Positions 1-8,212 are shown, counted from the stretch's first letter. The stretch is DNA of 64,000 nt from Aldehydirespirator sp965205155 (GCA_965205155.1 OZ242033.1:1860001-1924000); one strand, 5' to 3'. Program-made: numbers and translations. Notes: generated from the sequence alone by a model not told the origin.

Positions 1-1008
1 TGCCAGTTCGCTGCGCCTCTCCCAAGTCTCAAGAGCTGCCAGCAGCTGGGAGTGGTGGTCGAGCAGGTTGTCGAGTCTCGCCTTCTGGGCCACCGAGACT
101 TGGCCGATCAACGCCAGTTTGACGATCGTCCGCGACTTGTCGCCGAGGTCTGACAGCCATTGCTCCAGTGCGTCGATGTCCGCGTCGCCGCTCAACTCCC
201 AGTCTCGGCGCTCGAACCTCCAGGCGCCTACCGGGCGGGTCTCGACGTTCACCTTCTCCGCGCCGAGGTCGACGACGAGTACGTTCCCCGGGTCGGTCTC
301 GTTGTAGTCGGTGGGCTCGGGCGCACCCGAGTACCAGACTCGGCCGGTGTCTCCCACGTCAGTGGTCGAGTGGCGGTCGCCGAGCGCCGCGTAGTGGATC
401 AGCCCTTCCCCGATCCTCTCCCGGAGCTTCGCCAGCGAGACGAGCGCCGGGTTGTGTTCGTCCGGTGACAGTGCATCCACCCCGCCGTGGCCGGCAACCG
501 CTCCGTAGGCGGCGACCGCGCCGTGGGCGACGACAATGCGGACCGCGTCGGTCGGGCCGAGCTCCTTGCAGGCGTCGTTCACCAGATCGGTGAGCGGACG
601 CTTGCTCGTCCACGGCGCCGGGACCAACTCCACGCCGGGCGCCGCCTGTAGCGGCTCGGATTCCCCCAGCACCTTCACGTTGTCGGGCTTGTTGTCGGCG
701 AAAGTCCGAGATCCGAATATCGACGACGCGTCGAGCGGGTCGTGGTTGCCGGGCAGCAGGTAGAAGTCGACCTCGGGGTTGGCGCGCATCTTCTCGAGGG
801 CTCGAAGCAGCACCTTCCGGTCTACCTGGTTCGACTCGAACACGTCGCCGCAGACCACGACGAAGGCACAGCCCTCCGTCGCGGCCAGCTCCCCGATCGT
901 GCCGACAGCCTCGATGCGGGCGGCGTCGAAACGCGCTTGGGCCTCGCCATGCAGGAAGTGGCGGGTCATGCCGAACTGCCAGTCGGCGGTATGCACGAAC
1001 TTGACCAT
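1..1008 (-). CDS. SbcD/Mre11-like metallophosphoesterase (3' end outside window)
   Basis: The minus-strand frame is open from an ATG at 1008 to the window edge (336 codons, no stop). The N-terminus MVKFVHTADWQFG has the first metal-binding motif (D-x-Q, in place of D-x-H). It is followed by VVCGDVFES (GD motif), YLLPGNHDPLD (GNHD motif) near residue 90 and HYAALGDRHST near residue 205, the order seen in calcineurin-like phosphoesterases of the SbcD/Mre11 repair-nuclease group. Family knowledge suggests a Mn-dependent DNA exonuclease that works with an SbcC/Rad50-like ATPase, which would be expected just downstream, outside the window. After the catalytic domain comes a helical part (residues about 290-336). 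The start codon has only a weak ribosome binding site. The family call is solid; the exact role is inferred. Confidence 0.85.
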   Translation of the reverse strand, partial: MVKFVHTADWQFGMTRHFLHGEAQARFDAARIEAVGTIGELAATEGCAFVVVCGDVFESNQVDRKVLLRALEKMRANPEVDFYLLPGNHDPLDASSIFGSRTFADNKPDNVKVLGESEPLQAAPGVELVPAPWTSKRPLTDLVNDACKELGPTDAVRIVVAHGAVAAYGAVAGHGGVDALSPDEHNPALVSLAKLRERIGEGLIHYAALGDRHSTTDVGDTGRVWYSGAPEPTDYNETDPGNVLVVDLGAEKVNVETRPVGAWRFERRDWELSGDADIDALEQWLSDLGDKSRTIVKLALIGQVSVAQKARLDNLLDHHSQLLAALETWERRSELA

Positions 1009-1139
1009 GTTCGGATTGTTCCGGTTGTCGGCGGTTGGAGGGTCTGAGACACAGAATGCCCTTGAAAATGCTCTATCGTCAATCTATGAATTTGAAATAA
1101 CTAGTATTATTGCACCTATGGGATGATAGCTGCCTGCTG
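1009..1139. promoter_or_regulatory. AT-rich intergenic region between phosphoesterase and DUF222 remnant
   Basis: Positions about 1060-1130 are clearly more AT-rich than the surrounding sequence (runs such as TTTGAAATAACTAGTATTA). On the minus strand TTGACG (1082-1077) lies 18 bases from CATTCT (1058-1053) and could drive the phosphoesterase. No gene is visible here. Confidence 0.35.
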
Positions 1140-1513
1140 ATGGACGAGGCGATCCGGCGGGCCTGCGAGGCGCTCAGCGAGATGGTGGAGCTGGCCCGGA
1201 ACGGGCCGGCCTCGTGCGCCGAGCTGCGCCGGGGGCTGCAAGGTGAGCAAGGCGCTGTGCGGCAAGCTGGCCGCCTTCCAGGTCGGCAGTGCTGCGGTGC
1301 TGGCAGTGCGGGAGAGCCACGGCGACGGCGGCACCGGGGTGCTGGCACGAGCGGCGGACCTGTCGAGGCAGGATGCGGCTGGGCAGGTCAAGACCGCACA
1401 GCGGCTGGCGGCGCTACCCGAGGTGCAGCGGGAGGGTCGGTCCCGCGCGGTCGCGGCAAGAACATGACAGCCACCCGCTCCCGCGCGAGGATCCGCTGTT
1501 CAACCTCGTCTGA
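1140..1513 (+). pseudogene. Frameshifted, internally deleted DUF222 (13E12-type) protein remnant
   Basis: From the ATG at 1140 one frame reads MDEAIRRACEALSEMVELA up to ELRR near 1230. The continuation KALCGKLAAFQ, then VLARAADLSRQDAAGQVKTA and QRLAALPEV, is found only in the next frame, from 1243. Removing about ten bases (around 1231-1241) would join them as ELRR-VSKALCG. The downstream piece resembles the DUF222 domain of actinobacterial HNH-endonuclease-like proteins, normally more than 400 residues long. The middle of the gene is missing; a third frame ends with a tail PLPREDPLFNLV before the TGA at 1511-1513. This reads as a decayed gene with a frameshift and a large deletion. The family assignment is from recognition only. 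Confidence 0.5.
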
Positions 1514-1550
1514 CGGTCGGGCTGAGCCGACAGATGCGCTCGTCGTCCAC

Positions 1551-2087
1551 TCAGCCGGAGTCGTCCGAGTCGGCGGGCGCGCTGTCGTCGGAGTCCGAGG
1601 GTGGGTCGTTTCCGGATGCCGCATCGTCGTCGGGCGAGTCGTCCCTGGATGCATCACCGTCTTCGGGGCGGTTCTTGAGCTGGACGAAGGCCATGCGGAT
1701 CTGAGACAGGGCGTCCTGCAGGGTGGACTCCGCCTCGCCGAGGCGGCCCTTCATCCCGTCCAGCAGCGCGCCCAGGGCGTCGATCGCCACGGCCCCCTCG
1801 GCAAAGTTCGGCGGCTGGTTCGAGAGGTGCAGGGCGGCCAGCTCGTACAGGCCCATGGCGTGGTTGGCGACCACCACCGAGGCGGGCACCGCCTTGAGCC
1901 GCTCGCGGGACTCGGCCAGCTCCCGGATGTACTGCTCGGCCTGCTCACGCTCCTCCGGCGACAGGCTGTCGAGGTCGAAGTCGTCGGGCGGGGCGGCCGC
2001 ATCCTCTGGGGCGGTCGGCGCGTCGTGGGGCCCGGTGCCGCGATCGCCTACCGGTACTTCCCCTCCAGGGGTCCACAGCGTGCTCAT
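1551..2087 (-). CDS. DUF1844 domain-containing protein
   Basis: 178 residues from an ATG preceded by GGAGG seven bases upstream. Residues about 65-135 (ASVVVANHAMGLYELAALHL, then AIDALGALLDGMKGRLGE and ALSQIRMAFVQLK) match the helical DUF1844 domain that actinobacteria carry beside infC. The C-terminal 40 residues are very acidic and Ser/Asp-rich (repeated DDS and SDS), probably disordered. The function of DUF1844 is not established. The gene is divergent from infC and the two share the 2088-2243 intergenic region. Confidence 0.8.
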   Translation of the reverse strand: MSTLWTPGGEVPVGDRGTGPHDAPTAPEDAAAPPDDFDLDSLSPEEREQAEQYIRELAESRERLKAVPASVVVANHAMGLYELAALHLSNQPPNFAEGAVAIDALGALLDGMKGRLGEAESTLQDALSQIRMAFVQLKNRPEDGDASRDDSPDDDAASGNDPPSDSDDSAPADSDDSG

Positions 2088-2120
2088 CCGAACACCTCCG
2101 GCTCACGCTCGCAGATGGGC

Positions 2121-2151
2121 TTGGCCGCTTGCCGCGACCGGCTGCTACCCT
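2121..2151 (+). promoter_or_regulatory. Candidate infC promoter
   Basis: A TACCCT -10-like box (2146-2151) lies downstream of TTGGCC (2121-2126, spacing 19). It has the TAnnnT form found before many genes of this window. A start soon after 2151 would give infC a leader of about 85 bases with a Shine-Dalgarno site, unlike the leaderless genes. Confidence 0.4.
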
Positions 2152-2176
2152 ACCGGGGTCAATCCAGCGGACATGC

Positions 2177-2196
2177 GCCCCGGCCGCGGCCGGGGC
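2177..2196. promoter_or_regulatory. Perfect 20-base GC palindrome in the infC leader
   Basis: GCCCCGGCCGCGGCCGGGGC equals its own reverse complement. It lies in the 5' leader of infC about 30 bases before the ribosome binding site. It could form a hairpin that affects expression, or be a protein-binding site. No U-tract follows, so it is not a classical terminator. Confidence 0.45.
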
Positions 2197-2228
2197 GTTC
2201 CGCCCGAATTCGGAGGTTCCGTGCTCAC

Positions 2229-2246
2229 GAGGAGTGAACGGCGATA
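2229..2246 (+). promoter_or_regulatory. Ribosome binding site and ATA start of infC
   Basis: GAGGAG at 2229-2234 is followed nine bases later by ATA (2244). The conserved IF-3 N-terminus (N-I-N-D-Q-I-R-A-P-E-V-R) is in frame with this ATA, and the frame has a stop (TGA) at 2235-2237. No ATG, GTG or TTG lies between that stop and the conserved residues. Rare non-AUG starts on infC are known from enteric bacteria, where IF-3 discriminates against them and so regulates its own synthesis. Confidence 0.7.
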
Positions 2247-2846
2247 GCACCGCCAGGCGAAGAGCCCAATATCAATGACCAGATCCGAGCCCCCGAGGTG
2301 CGTCTCGTCGGTGAGGATGGTCAGCAGATCGGCATAAGGACGCTTCAGGATGCGCTGAACCTGGCCCGAGCCGCGGGACGCGACCTCGTCGAGGTTGCGG
2401 AGGCGGCCAACCCGCCCGTCTGCCGCATCATGGACTACGGAAAGTTCAAGTACGAGGCGGCTCAGCGGGCCAAGGAGTCCCGCCGCAAGTCGTCCAACGT
2501 CATGGTCAAGGAGATGAAGTACCGGCCCAAGATCGGTCGGGGCGACTTCGACACCAAGACCCGCAGAGTCGAGAAGTTCCTGGGTGAGGGCAACAAGGTC
2601 AAGGTAACCATCATGTTCCGGGGACGGGAGGTCCAGCATCCCGAGTTGGGCAAGAAGATCCTCGACGATGTGGCCGCAACCGTCGAGCATGTGGGCAAGG
2701 TGGAGTTCCAGCCCCGCCAGGACGGTCGCAACATGGTGATGGTGCTCGCTCCCGACAAGCAGGCACAGGCCCGGCATCGCCGTAGACTTGAGGCCGAGGC
2801 TGCTCTGGCGGCCACCGAGACGCCCCAGCCCGGCACCTCGGAGTAG
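2244..2846 (+). CDS. infC: Translation initiation factor IF-3, apparent ATA start
   Basis: IF-3 binds the 30S subunit, blocks premature 50S joining and checks the start codon. The protein is about 200 residues. The N-domain begins NDQIRAPEVRLVGEDGQQIG, the linker region holds YEAAQRAKESRRKS, and the C-domain has EMKYRPKIGRGDFDTKTR and IMFRGREVQHPELG. The first ordinary start (GTG 2298) would delete the conserved N-terminal residues, so the ATA at 2244, nine bases after GAGGAG, is chosen. The gene leads the infC-rpmI-rplT ribosomal block. Function is certain; the start is an inference from conservation and ribosome binding site position. Confidence 0.93.
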   Translation: MAPPGEEPNINDQIRAPEVRLVGEDGQQIGIRTLQDALNLARAAGRDLVEVAEAANPPVCRIMDYGKFKYEAAQRAKESRRKSSNVMVKEMKYRPKIGRGDFDTKTRRVEKFLGEGNKVKVTIMFRGREVQHPELGKKILDDVAATVEHVGKVEFQPRQDGRNMVMVLAPDKQAQARHRRRLEAEAALAATETPQPGTSE

Positions 2847-2918
2847 AACCTCACCGGCCATCGCTCTCACCCCGAAGCGAGCAGCCGGGTCAGCCACGAA
2901 CAGGATCAAGAGCCAACC

Positions 2919-3110
2919 ATGCCCAAGATGAAGACACACCGGGGCGCGGCCAAGCGCTTCCGGCGCACCGGCACCGGCAAACTGCGTCGCCGCCGGACCA
3001 ACAAGAACCACATCCTCGAGAAGAAGTCCCCCAAGCGCAAGCGCCAGTTGCGGGCCCCGGCCGACGTGACGCCGTCGGACGAGAGGATGCTGCGGGACCT
3101 GGGCATCTAG
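2919..3110 (+). CDS. rpmI: 50S ribosomal protein L35
   Basis: 63 residues, very basic, beginning MPKMKTHRGAAKRFRRTGTG and ending with SDERMLRDLGI, the usual length and shape of bacterial L35, a late-assembling component of the large subunit. It lies 72 bases after infC and 61 before rplT, the standard arrangement, and is presumably cotranscribed with them. Confidence 0.97.
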   Translation: MPKMKTHRGAAKRFRRTGTGKLRRRRTNKNHILEKKSPKRKRQLRAPADVTPSDERMLRDLGI

Positions 3111-3171
3111 GGCCCTACCCTTTGCGGGCCGCTCCCAGGGCTGCCCGCAGGACTTCCAAGGAGACAAGTCG

Positions 3172-3546
3172 ATGGCCAGAGTGAAGCGTCCCGCCCAGTC
3201 CAGGCGCCGCCGCCGGGCGCTGCTGGACCGGGCCAGCGGCTACTACGGCAACAAGTCCCGGTCCTGGCGAGCCGCCAACGAGCAGCTCATGCACTCGGGC
3301 AACTACGCGTTCCGCGACCGCAGGGCCCGCAAGAACGACTTCCGCCGGCTCTGGATCCAGCGCATCAACGCGGCCTGCCGCCAGCGGGGCACGTCCTACA
3401 GCCGTTTCATCGCCGGGCTGAAGGCGGCCGGCATCGAGGTCGACCGCAAGATCCTGGCCGACCTGGCCGTCAACGACCCCGACGCTTTCACCGCTCTGGT
3501 CGAAGCGGCCTCCGAAACCTCCGCGGCCCAGGCTCGGGCGAGCTGA
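3172..3546 (+). CDS. rplT: 50S ribosomal protein L20
   Basis: 124 residues from an ATG eight bases after AAGGAG. The start MARVKRPAQSRRRRRALLDR and the block RDRRARKNDFRRLWIQRINAA followed by SRFIAGLKAAGIEVDRK are typical of L20, which binds 23S rRNA and is needed early in 50S assembly. The last 15 residues are Ala/Ser-rich. The stop codon overlaps the proposed CTG start of the methyltransferase gene. Confidence 0.97.
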   Translation: MARVKRPAQSRRRRRALLDRASGYYGNKSRSWRAANEQLMHSGNYAFRDRRARKNDFRRLWIQRINAACRQRGTSYSRFIAGLKAAGIEVDRKILADLAVNDPDAFTALVEAASETSAAQARAS

Positions 3547-4346
3547 CCGGACCTGGCGCGCTCGGACCGCGCAACCAGCGGGTAGCCGAGCTGCGGCGCC
3601 TGGTGCGCCGGCGCGCCCCGGGCGACTCCACCGTCGTCCTGGAGGGGCCGCGCACGCTGTCTGAGGCGTTGGAAGCCGGGATCGAGCCGTCGGTCGTGGC
3701 CGTCGCCGAATCCGCCGCAGGGGACGCGAGCGTTCAGAAGCTGCTGCGCCGTCTCAGCTCCAGTACGGAGATGCTGGTGCTGTCGGACCGGGCCTTCGAC
3801 TCGGTGGCGCCCGCCGCGAGTCCCCAGCCGGTGTTGGCGTTGGCCGGCAAGCCACGGACCCGTTTGCCGCCGTCGCTGGAGCAGGACGATCTCGTGCTGG
3901 TGCTCGTGGATGTCTCCGATCCCGGTAACGCCGGGACGATCATTCGCACCGCCGAGGCCTGCGCGGCCTGCTGCGTGGTGGTGGTGGGCGGAGCCGACCC
4001 GTGGGCGCCAAAGGCGGTGCGGGCCTCTGCCGGATCGGCGCTGCGTCTGCCGGTGGTGCAGGCGACCGACGCCTCGGCGGTCCTCGAAGCCCTACGGACT
4101 GCGGGAGCGGTCATCGTGGCTGCGGACGCTCACGACGGCGAGCGCCACGACTCGGGAGTGCTGGCCGCGGGCACCGGCCCGGTGGCTCTGGTGCTCGGGT
4201 CTGAGTCGCACGGTCTCGCACCCTCGCTCCGTGAACTGGCAGACCGCCGGGTCCGGATCCCGATGGAGGGCGGCGCCGAGTCCCTGAACGTGGCCATGGC
4301 CGCCACCCTCCTCGCCTTCGAGTTCCGCCGCAGCCGCGTTCTGTGA
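3543..4346 (+). CDS. TrmH/SpoU family RNA 2'-O-methyltransferase
   Basis: The SPOUT-fold core is clear: VDVSDPGNAGTIIRTAEA (motif 1), VLGSESHGL (motif 2) and RIPMEGGAESLNVAMAATLL (motif 3). Such enzymes methylate ribose in rRNA or tRNA using S-adenosylmethionine. The conserved substrate-binding N-terminus (PRNQRVAELRRLVRR) lies before the first ordinary start codon (GTG 3603). The only in-frame candidate upstream is a CTG at 3543, which overlaps the rplT stop (CTGA), so translational coupling is likely. If GTG is used, the protein is 247 residues and lacks about 20 residues of the usual N-terminus. In mycobacteria the gene at this position is called tsnR; the substrate here is not known. Confidence 0.88.
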   Translation: MTGPGALGPRNQRVAELRRLVRRRAPGDSTVVLEGPRTLSEALEAGIEPSVVAVAESAAGDASVQKLLRRLSSSTEMLVLSDRAFDSVAPAASPQPVLALAGKPRTRLPPSLEQDDLVLVLVDVSDPGNAGTIIRTAEACAACCVVVVGGADPWAPKAVRASAGSALRLPVVQATDASAVLEALRTAGAVIVAADAHDGERHDSGVLAAGTGPVALVLGSESHGLAPSLRELADRRVRIPMEGGAESLNVAMAATLLAFEFRRSRVL

Positions 4347-4425
4347 ACAAACATGCGGCCAGGAGCGGCTCAACTGCTCACAGAGGGGTGTGGCGTGGCT
4401 CCGCCGAGTAGCGGCCCGTGTGCTC

Positions 4426-4431
4426 TAGCCT
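4426..4431 (+). promoter_or_regulatory. -10 box of pheS (leaderless)
   Basis: TAGCCT ends seven bases before the ATG at 4439. Transcription would begin at or next to the start codon, and there is no Shine-Dalgarno sequence in front of it. Confidence 0.55.
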
Positions 4432-4438
4432 TGCTCGG

Positions 4439-5446
4439 ATGATGGAGGTCTACGAGCAGGCCGCCACCGACGCCGCGGAGCGCCTCGCCGCGGCTGCGGA
4501 CCTTGATGCCGTGGCCGGCATCGAGCGGGAGTTGCTGGGCCGCCGCTCGCAGCTCACCGAGGCCAAGCGCAAGCTCGGTGAACTCGACCCGGGCGCGCGG
4601 GCCGAGGCCGGTCGCCTTCTCAACGAAGCCCGGGGCCGGGTCGAGGCCGCGGTGGCCGCGGCCCGGGCCCGGCTGTCGGCGTCGGGCCGGGCCGATCGCT
4701 ACGCCGCCGAGAGGCTCGACCTCACCGAGCGGCTGCCCCGGACCGCACCGTTGCGCAGAGGCCACTTCCATCCCGTCACGCAGGCCCGCGACCGCCTCGA
4801 GGACGTGTTCGTGGGGATGGGCTACACGGTCGCCGAGGGCCCCGAGGTGGAGAGCGCCTGGTACAACTTCGAGGCCCTCAACATCCCCGACTGGCACCCG
4901 GCCCGGGGCAGCTTCGACACGATATTCGTGAACCTCGGCGAGCCCGAGGAGGTGATGCTGCGCTCCCACACCTCGCCGGTGCAGATCCGGGTGATGGAGA
5001 ACCGCAAGCCGCCCATCTACATCGTGGCGCCGGGCCGGACCTTCCGGGCCGACACCGCCGACGCCACCCATCTTCCCGCCTTCAACCAGATCGAAGGCTT
5101 GGCCGTGGACCGCAACATCACGATGGGCGACCTCGCCGGCACCATCGACGAGTTCGTCAGGGCCTTCTTCGGGGGCGAGGTCAAGAGCCGGCTCCGCCCG
5201 TCGTACTTCCCGTTCACCGAGCCGTCCGCAGAGTTCGACATCTCCCGCCCCGACGGCTCCTGGCTGGAACTGGGCGGCTGCGGGATGGTCCATCCCAACG
5301 TGTTGAGCAACTGCGGTATCGATCCCGAGGAGTGGCAGGGTTTCGCCTTCGGCTTCGGTATCGACCGGTTGGCGGTGATGCGCCACGAGATCGACGACAT
5401 CCGCGAGTTCGTCAACAACGACGTTCGCTTCCTGAGCCAGTTCTGA
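4439..5446 (+). CDS. pheS: Phenylalanine--tRNA ligase alpha subunit
   Basis: 335 residues. An N-terminal coiled-coil (about 1-85) that binds tRNA is followed by the class II catalytic domain: HPVTQARDRLEDVF, a motif-2 region around TSPVQIRVMENRKPP and GRTFRADTADATH, FNQIEGLAVD, and motif 3 in FGFGIDRLAVMRH near the end. It charges tRNA-Phe as an alpha2-beta2 enzyme with PheT, whose gene starts 16 bases downstream. Two ATGs are adjacent (4439, 4442); the first fits the TAGCCT box seven bases upstream. Confidence 0.97.
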   Translation: MMEVYEQAATDAAERLAAAADLDAVAGIERELLGRRSQLTEAKRKLGELDPGARAEAGRLLNEARGRVEAAVAAARARLSASGRADRYAAERLDLTERLPRTAPLRRGHFHPVTQARDRLEDVFVGMGYTVAEGPEVESAWYNFEALNIPDWHPARGSFDTIFVNLGEPEEVMLRSHTSPVQIRVMENRKPPIYIVAPGRTFRADTADATHLPAFNQIEGLAVDRNITMGDLAGTIDEFVRAFFGGEVKSRLRPSYFPFTEPSAEFDISRPDGSWLELGGCGMVHPNVLSNCGIDPEEWQGFAFGFGIDRLAVMRHEIDDIREFVNNDVRFLSQF

Positions 5447-5462
5447 TGAGGCTGGATCCCCG

Positions 5463-7838
5463 ATGAAGGTTCTGCTGTCGTGGCTCAGGGAGTTCGCGCC
5501 CGATATCGGAGGCGATCCTGCCGCGCTCAGCGACGTGCTGAGCGCGCTGGGGCTGACGGTGGAGGAGATGACCGTCACCGGTGCGATGCCCGGCGGCGTG
5601 GTGCTGGGCAGGGTGCTGGACCTGCGCCCCCACCCCGATGCCGACCGGATCCAGCTCGTCGACGTGGACGACGGCTCAGGCTCGACCCTGCAGGTGTGCT
5701 GCGGGGCGTTCAACATGGCGGTCGGCGACCTGGTGCCGCTGGCCCGGGTGGGGACAGTGATGCCCAGCGGGCTGGAGATAGCCCGCCGCAAGCTGAGAGG
5801 CCAGACCTCCGAGGGCATGTGCTGCTCGGAGATCGAGCTCGACATGGGAGCCGACGCTGAGGGCATCATGATCCTCAACGACCGGGTCGCGCCCGGCGCC
5901 GAGCCGGGTACGCCGCTGGCCGAGGCCCTCGGCTTGGAGCCCGACGTGCTGTGGGACCTCGACGTCGGCGCCAACCGGCCCGACGCCCTGTCGGTGATGG
6001 GCGTGGCCCGCGACCTCGCAGCCGGCCTGGGTGTGGCCTTCGAACCTCCCGACTGGTCGACACCCGCTTCGGGCCCCGACATCTCGGAGGCCGTCGACGT
6101 GGAGATCGTCGACCCGACGCTGTGCGGCCGCTTCGTCGGGCGGGTGCTGCGCAACGCTCCGCAGGGCTCGTCGCCGGCGTGGATGGCCAGCCGGCTGACC
6201 GCGCTGGGCCAGCGTCCCATCAACCTCGTCGTCGACATCTCCAACTACGTGATGCTGGAGCTGGGCCAGCCCAGCCACACCTTCGACCTGGGCCGGGTGA
6301 GCGGAGCCCGGATCCGGGTGCGCCGGGCCCGCGACGGCGAGACGATCACAACCCTCGACGGCCAGCACCGCACCCTGTCCGACGGCGACGGGGTGATCGC
6401 CGACGGCGACGACGACGTGATCGGCATCGCCGGGGTGATGGGCGGGGCGTCCACCGAGATCGACGCCGGCACCACCGACGTGCTGGTCGAGATGGCGTGG
6501 TGGGACCCGCCGTCCATATCGCGCACAGCCAAACGGCTGAACCTCTCCAGCGAGGCCTCGACCCGGTTCCGGCGGGGCGCCGACTGGGGCTACAACGTCG
6601 AGCGCTGCATGAACCGCTTCGTCCAGCTGGCGGTGGAGCAGGGGGCCGAGGTTGCACCGGGTCTCATCGACGAGCGCGGCAACCTGCCGGACCGCCGCCC
6701 GCTGCGGGTGCGCGCCGTGAGGGTGAACAGCCTGCTCGGCACCGGCCTGAGCGCGGAGGCGATGACCGGGCATCTGCGCTCCATCGGCTTCGGCGTGGAC
6801 CCTGCCGGTGACACCGAACTGGACGTGTCCATCCCCACATGGCGCTGGGACACCGAGACCGAGACCGACGTCTCCGAGGAGGTGGCCCGGCTCCACGGGT
6901 ACGAGAACATCGAGCGCACCGTCCCCACCGCCAACGAGGCCGGCGGGCTGTCGGCCTACCAGAAGGATCGCCGCCTGGTGCGGGAGGTGCTAGTGGGCGC
7001 GGGCTGCCTGGAGACGCAGCCGATGCCCTTCGTGGCACCGGGTGCGCTGGCTGCGGTGGGCCTGGCCGAGGACGGCATCACCCTGTCCAACCCGGTCGAC
7101 GACAGCGAGTCGGTGCTGCGGACGTCGCTGCTTCCCGGCCAACTGGGGGCGGTCGCGCACAACCAGCGCCACTTCAACGGGGATGTGCGGCTGTTCGAGA
7201 TCGGCCACGTCTACCTGCCGGCACCGGAGGGTCAGCTGCTCCCCGACGAGCGGGAGTTCCTGGCCGTAGCCCTGTCGGGCACCGAGGCCCCGGCCGCGGT
7301 GGCAGTGCTCGACCTGCTGGCCGAGGCGCTGGCGCTGCCTGCGGTGGAGATGCGCGCCGCCGTGCTTCCGGGGATGCATCCCACCCGATCCGCCGAAGTG
7401 GTGGTGGCCGGGCGGGCGCGCGGCGCGGTGGGGGAGGTCGATCCCGAGGTGCTGGAGGCCTGCGGGGTGTCCGGTCGGGTGGCATGGCTGCAGCTCGACC
7501 TGCAACAGGTGCTCGAGGGCCCCCGCACCAGGCGCCGTTACCGCCCTGTCAGCAAGTACCCGCCCAGCGATGTGGACCTAGCCTTCGTCGTGCCCGACGA
7601 GGTGGCTGCGGTCCTCCTCGAGCGGGCGCTGCGAGCCTCGGCCGGATCGCTGCTGGCCCGTGTCGAGCTGTTCGACTCGTACCGCGGGTCCGGCGTGCCT
7701 GAGGGCTCCCGCAGCCTGGCCTACCGGCTGCGGTTCCAGGCGCCGGACCGCACCCTCACCGATGCCGAGGTGGCTGAGATCCGCCAGCGCTGCATAGACG
7801 AGACCTCCCGCCGCACAGGTGCCACCCTTCGATCCTGA
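5463..7838 (+). CDS. pheT: Phenylalanine--tRNA ligase beta subunit
   Basis: 791 residues, the usual bacterial length. Domains in order: N-terminal part MKVLLSWLREF, an EMAP/OB tRNA-binding region (RPHPDADRIQLVDVD, near residue 60), the B3/B4 editing domain in the middle (around residues 205-390), B5 (RWDTETETDVSEEVARLHGY, near 465), the catalytic-like core, and the C-terminal ferredoxin-fold anticodon-binding domain (YPPSDVDLAFVVPD, near 700). It forms the PheRS heterotetramer with PheS. It ends 35 bases before a convergent small gene. Confidence 0.97.
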   Translation: MKVLLSWLREFAPDIGGDPAALSDVLSALGLTVEEMTVTGAMPGGVVLGRVLDLRPHPDADRIQLVDVDDGSGSTLQVCCGAFNMAVGDLVPLARVGTVMPSGLEIARRKLRGQTSEGMCCSEIELDMGADAEGIMILNDRVAPGAEPGTPLAEALGLEPDVLWDLDVGANRPDALSVMGVARDLAAGLGVAFEPPDWSTPASGPDISEAVDVEIVDPTLCGRFVGRVLRNAPQGSSPAWMASRLTALGQRPINLVVDISNYVMLELGQPSHTFDLGRVSGARIRVRRARDGETITTLDGQHRTLSDGDGVIADGDDDVIGIAGVMGGASTEIDAGTTDVLVEMAWWDPPSISRTAKRLNLSSEASTRFRRGADWGYNVERCMNRFVQLAVEQGAEVAPGLIDERGNLPDRRPLRVRAVRVNSLLGTGLSAEAMTGHLRSIGFGVDPAGDTELDVSIPTWRWDTETETDVSEEVARLHGYENIERTVPTANEAGGLSAYQKDRRLVREVLVGAGCLETQPMPFVAPGALAAVGLAEDGITLSNPVDDSESVLRTSLLPGQLGAVAHNQRHFNGDVRLFEIGHVYLPAPEGQLLPDEREFLAVALSGTEAPAAVAVLDLLAEALALPAVEMRAAVLPGMHPTRSAEVVVAGRARGAVGEVDPEVLEACGVSGRVAWLQLDLQQVLEGPRTRRRYRPVSKYPPSDVDLAFVVPDEVAAVLLERALRASAGSLLARVELFDSYRGSGVPEGSRSLAYRLRFQAPDRTLTDAEVAEIRQRCIDETSRRTGATLRS

Positions 7839-7873
7839 TTTGCACGGCCCGCCGGGTTGGGCTGCAGATCTGG

Positions 7874-8134
7874 TTAGGCCCTTGCCAGTACGCCGTTGTT
7901 CGAGCAGGGCGAACTGAAGCCGACGACCTGCAGTCCACCCCAGCCTGCCAACACGCCGACGGCGTCCTTCACCGCCAGATCCAGGGAGGCTGCCGGTCCA
8001 GTGAAGTGGATGTAGTGGTGCCCGTTCCTGGTGGAGTGGCCGGTGGCTCCGGTGTGTGACGCGACCCACTCGGAGAAGTCGTCGTCGGAGCAGTCGGGGC
8101 CCACAGCCTCGAGAGTGAATCTGAAACTAGTCAT
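7874..8134 (-). CDS. Small hypothetical protein (86 aa)
   Basis: Not recognised. It is supported as a real gene by an AGGAG site six bases before its ATG and by its position between convergent pheT and divergent argC. The sequence (MTSFRFTLEAVG at the start, GHHYIHFTGPAASLDLAVKDA in the middle) suggests a small mixed alpha/beta domain. It has no signal peptide or membrane segment. It has two cysteines, at about residues 15 and 77. Confidence 0.6.
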   Translation of the reverse strand: MTSFRFTLEAVGPDCSDDDFSEWVASHTGATGHSTRNGHHYIHFTGPAASLDLAVKDAVGVLAGWGGLQVVGFSSPCSNNGVLARA

Positions 8135-8212
8135 GTGCGACTCCTAGCTCCGCTCACGAGGGTACTCCGAGTGCGGGCATCGGGCCATGTCTTTCTGAAA
8201 AAGTGTCCCAAG

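Noticed and set aside
1110..2237. 375-codon plus-strand frame
   Set aside because: Its start belongs to the DUF222 remnant, and the remainder is antisense to the DUF1844 gene.
4370..6244. Open frame of 624 codons antisense to pheS and pheT
   Set aside because: High-GC codon bias opens antisense frames; the plus-strand genes have full family motifs and this frame has none.
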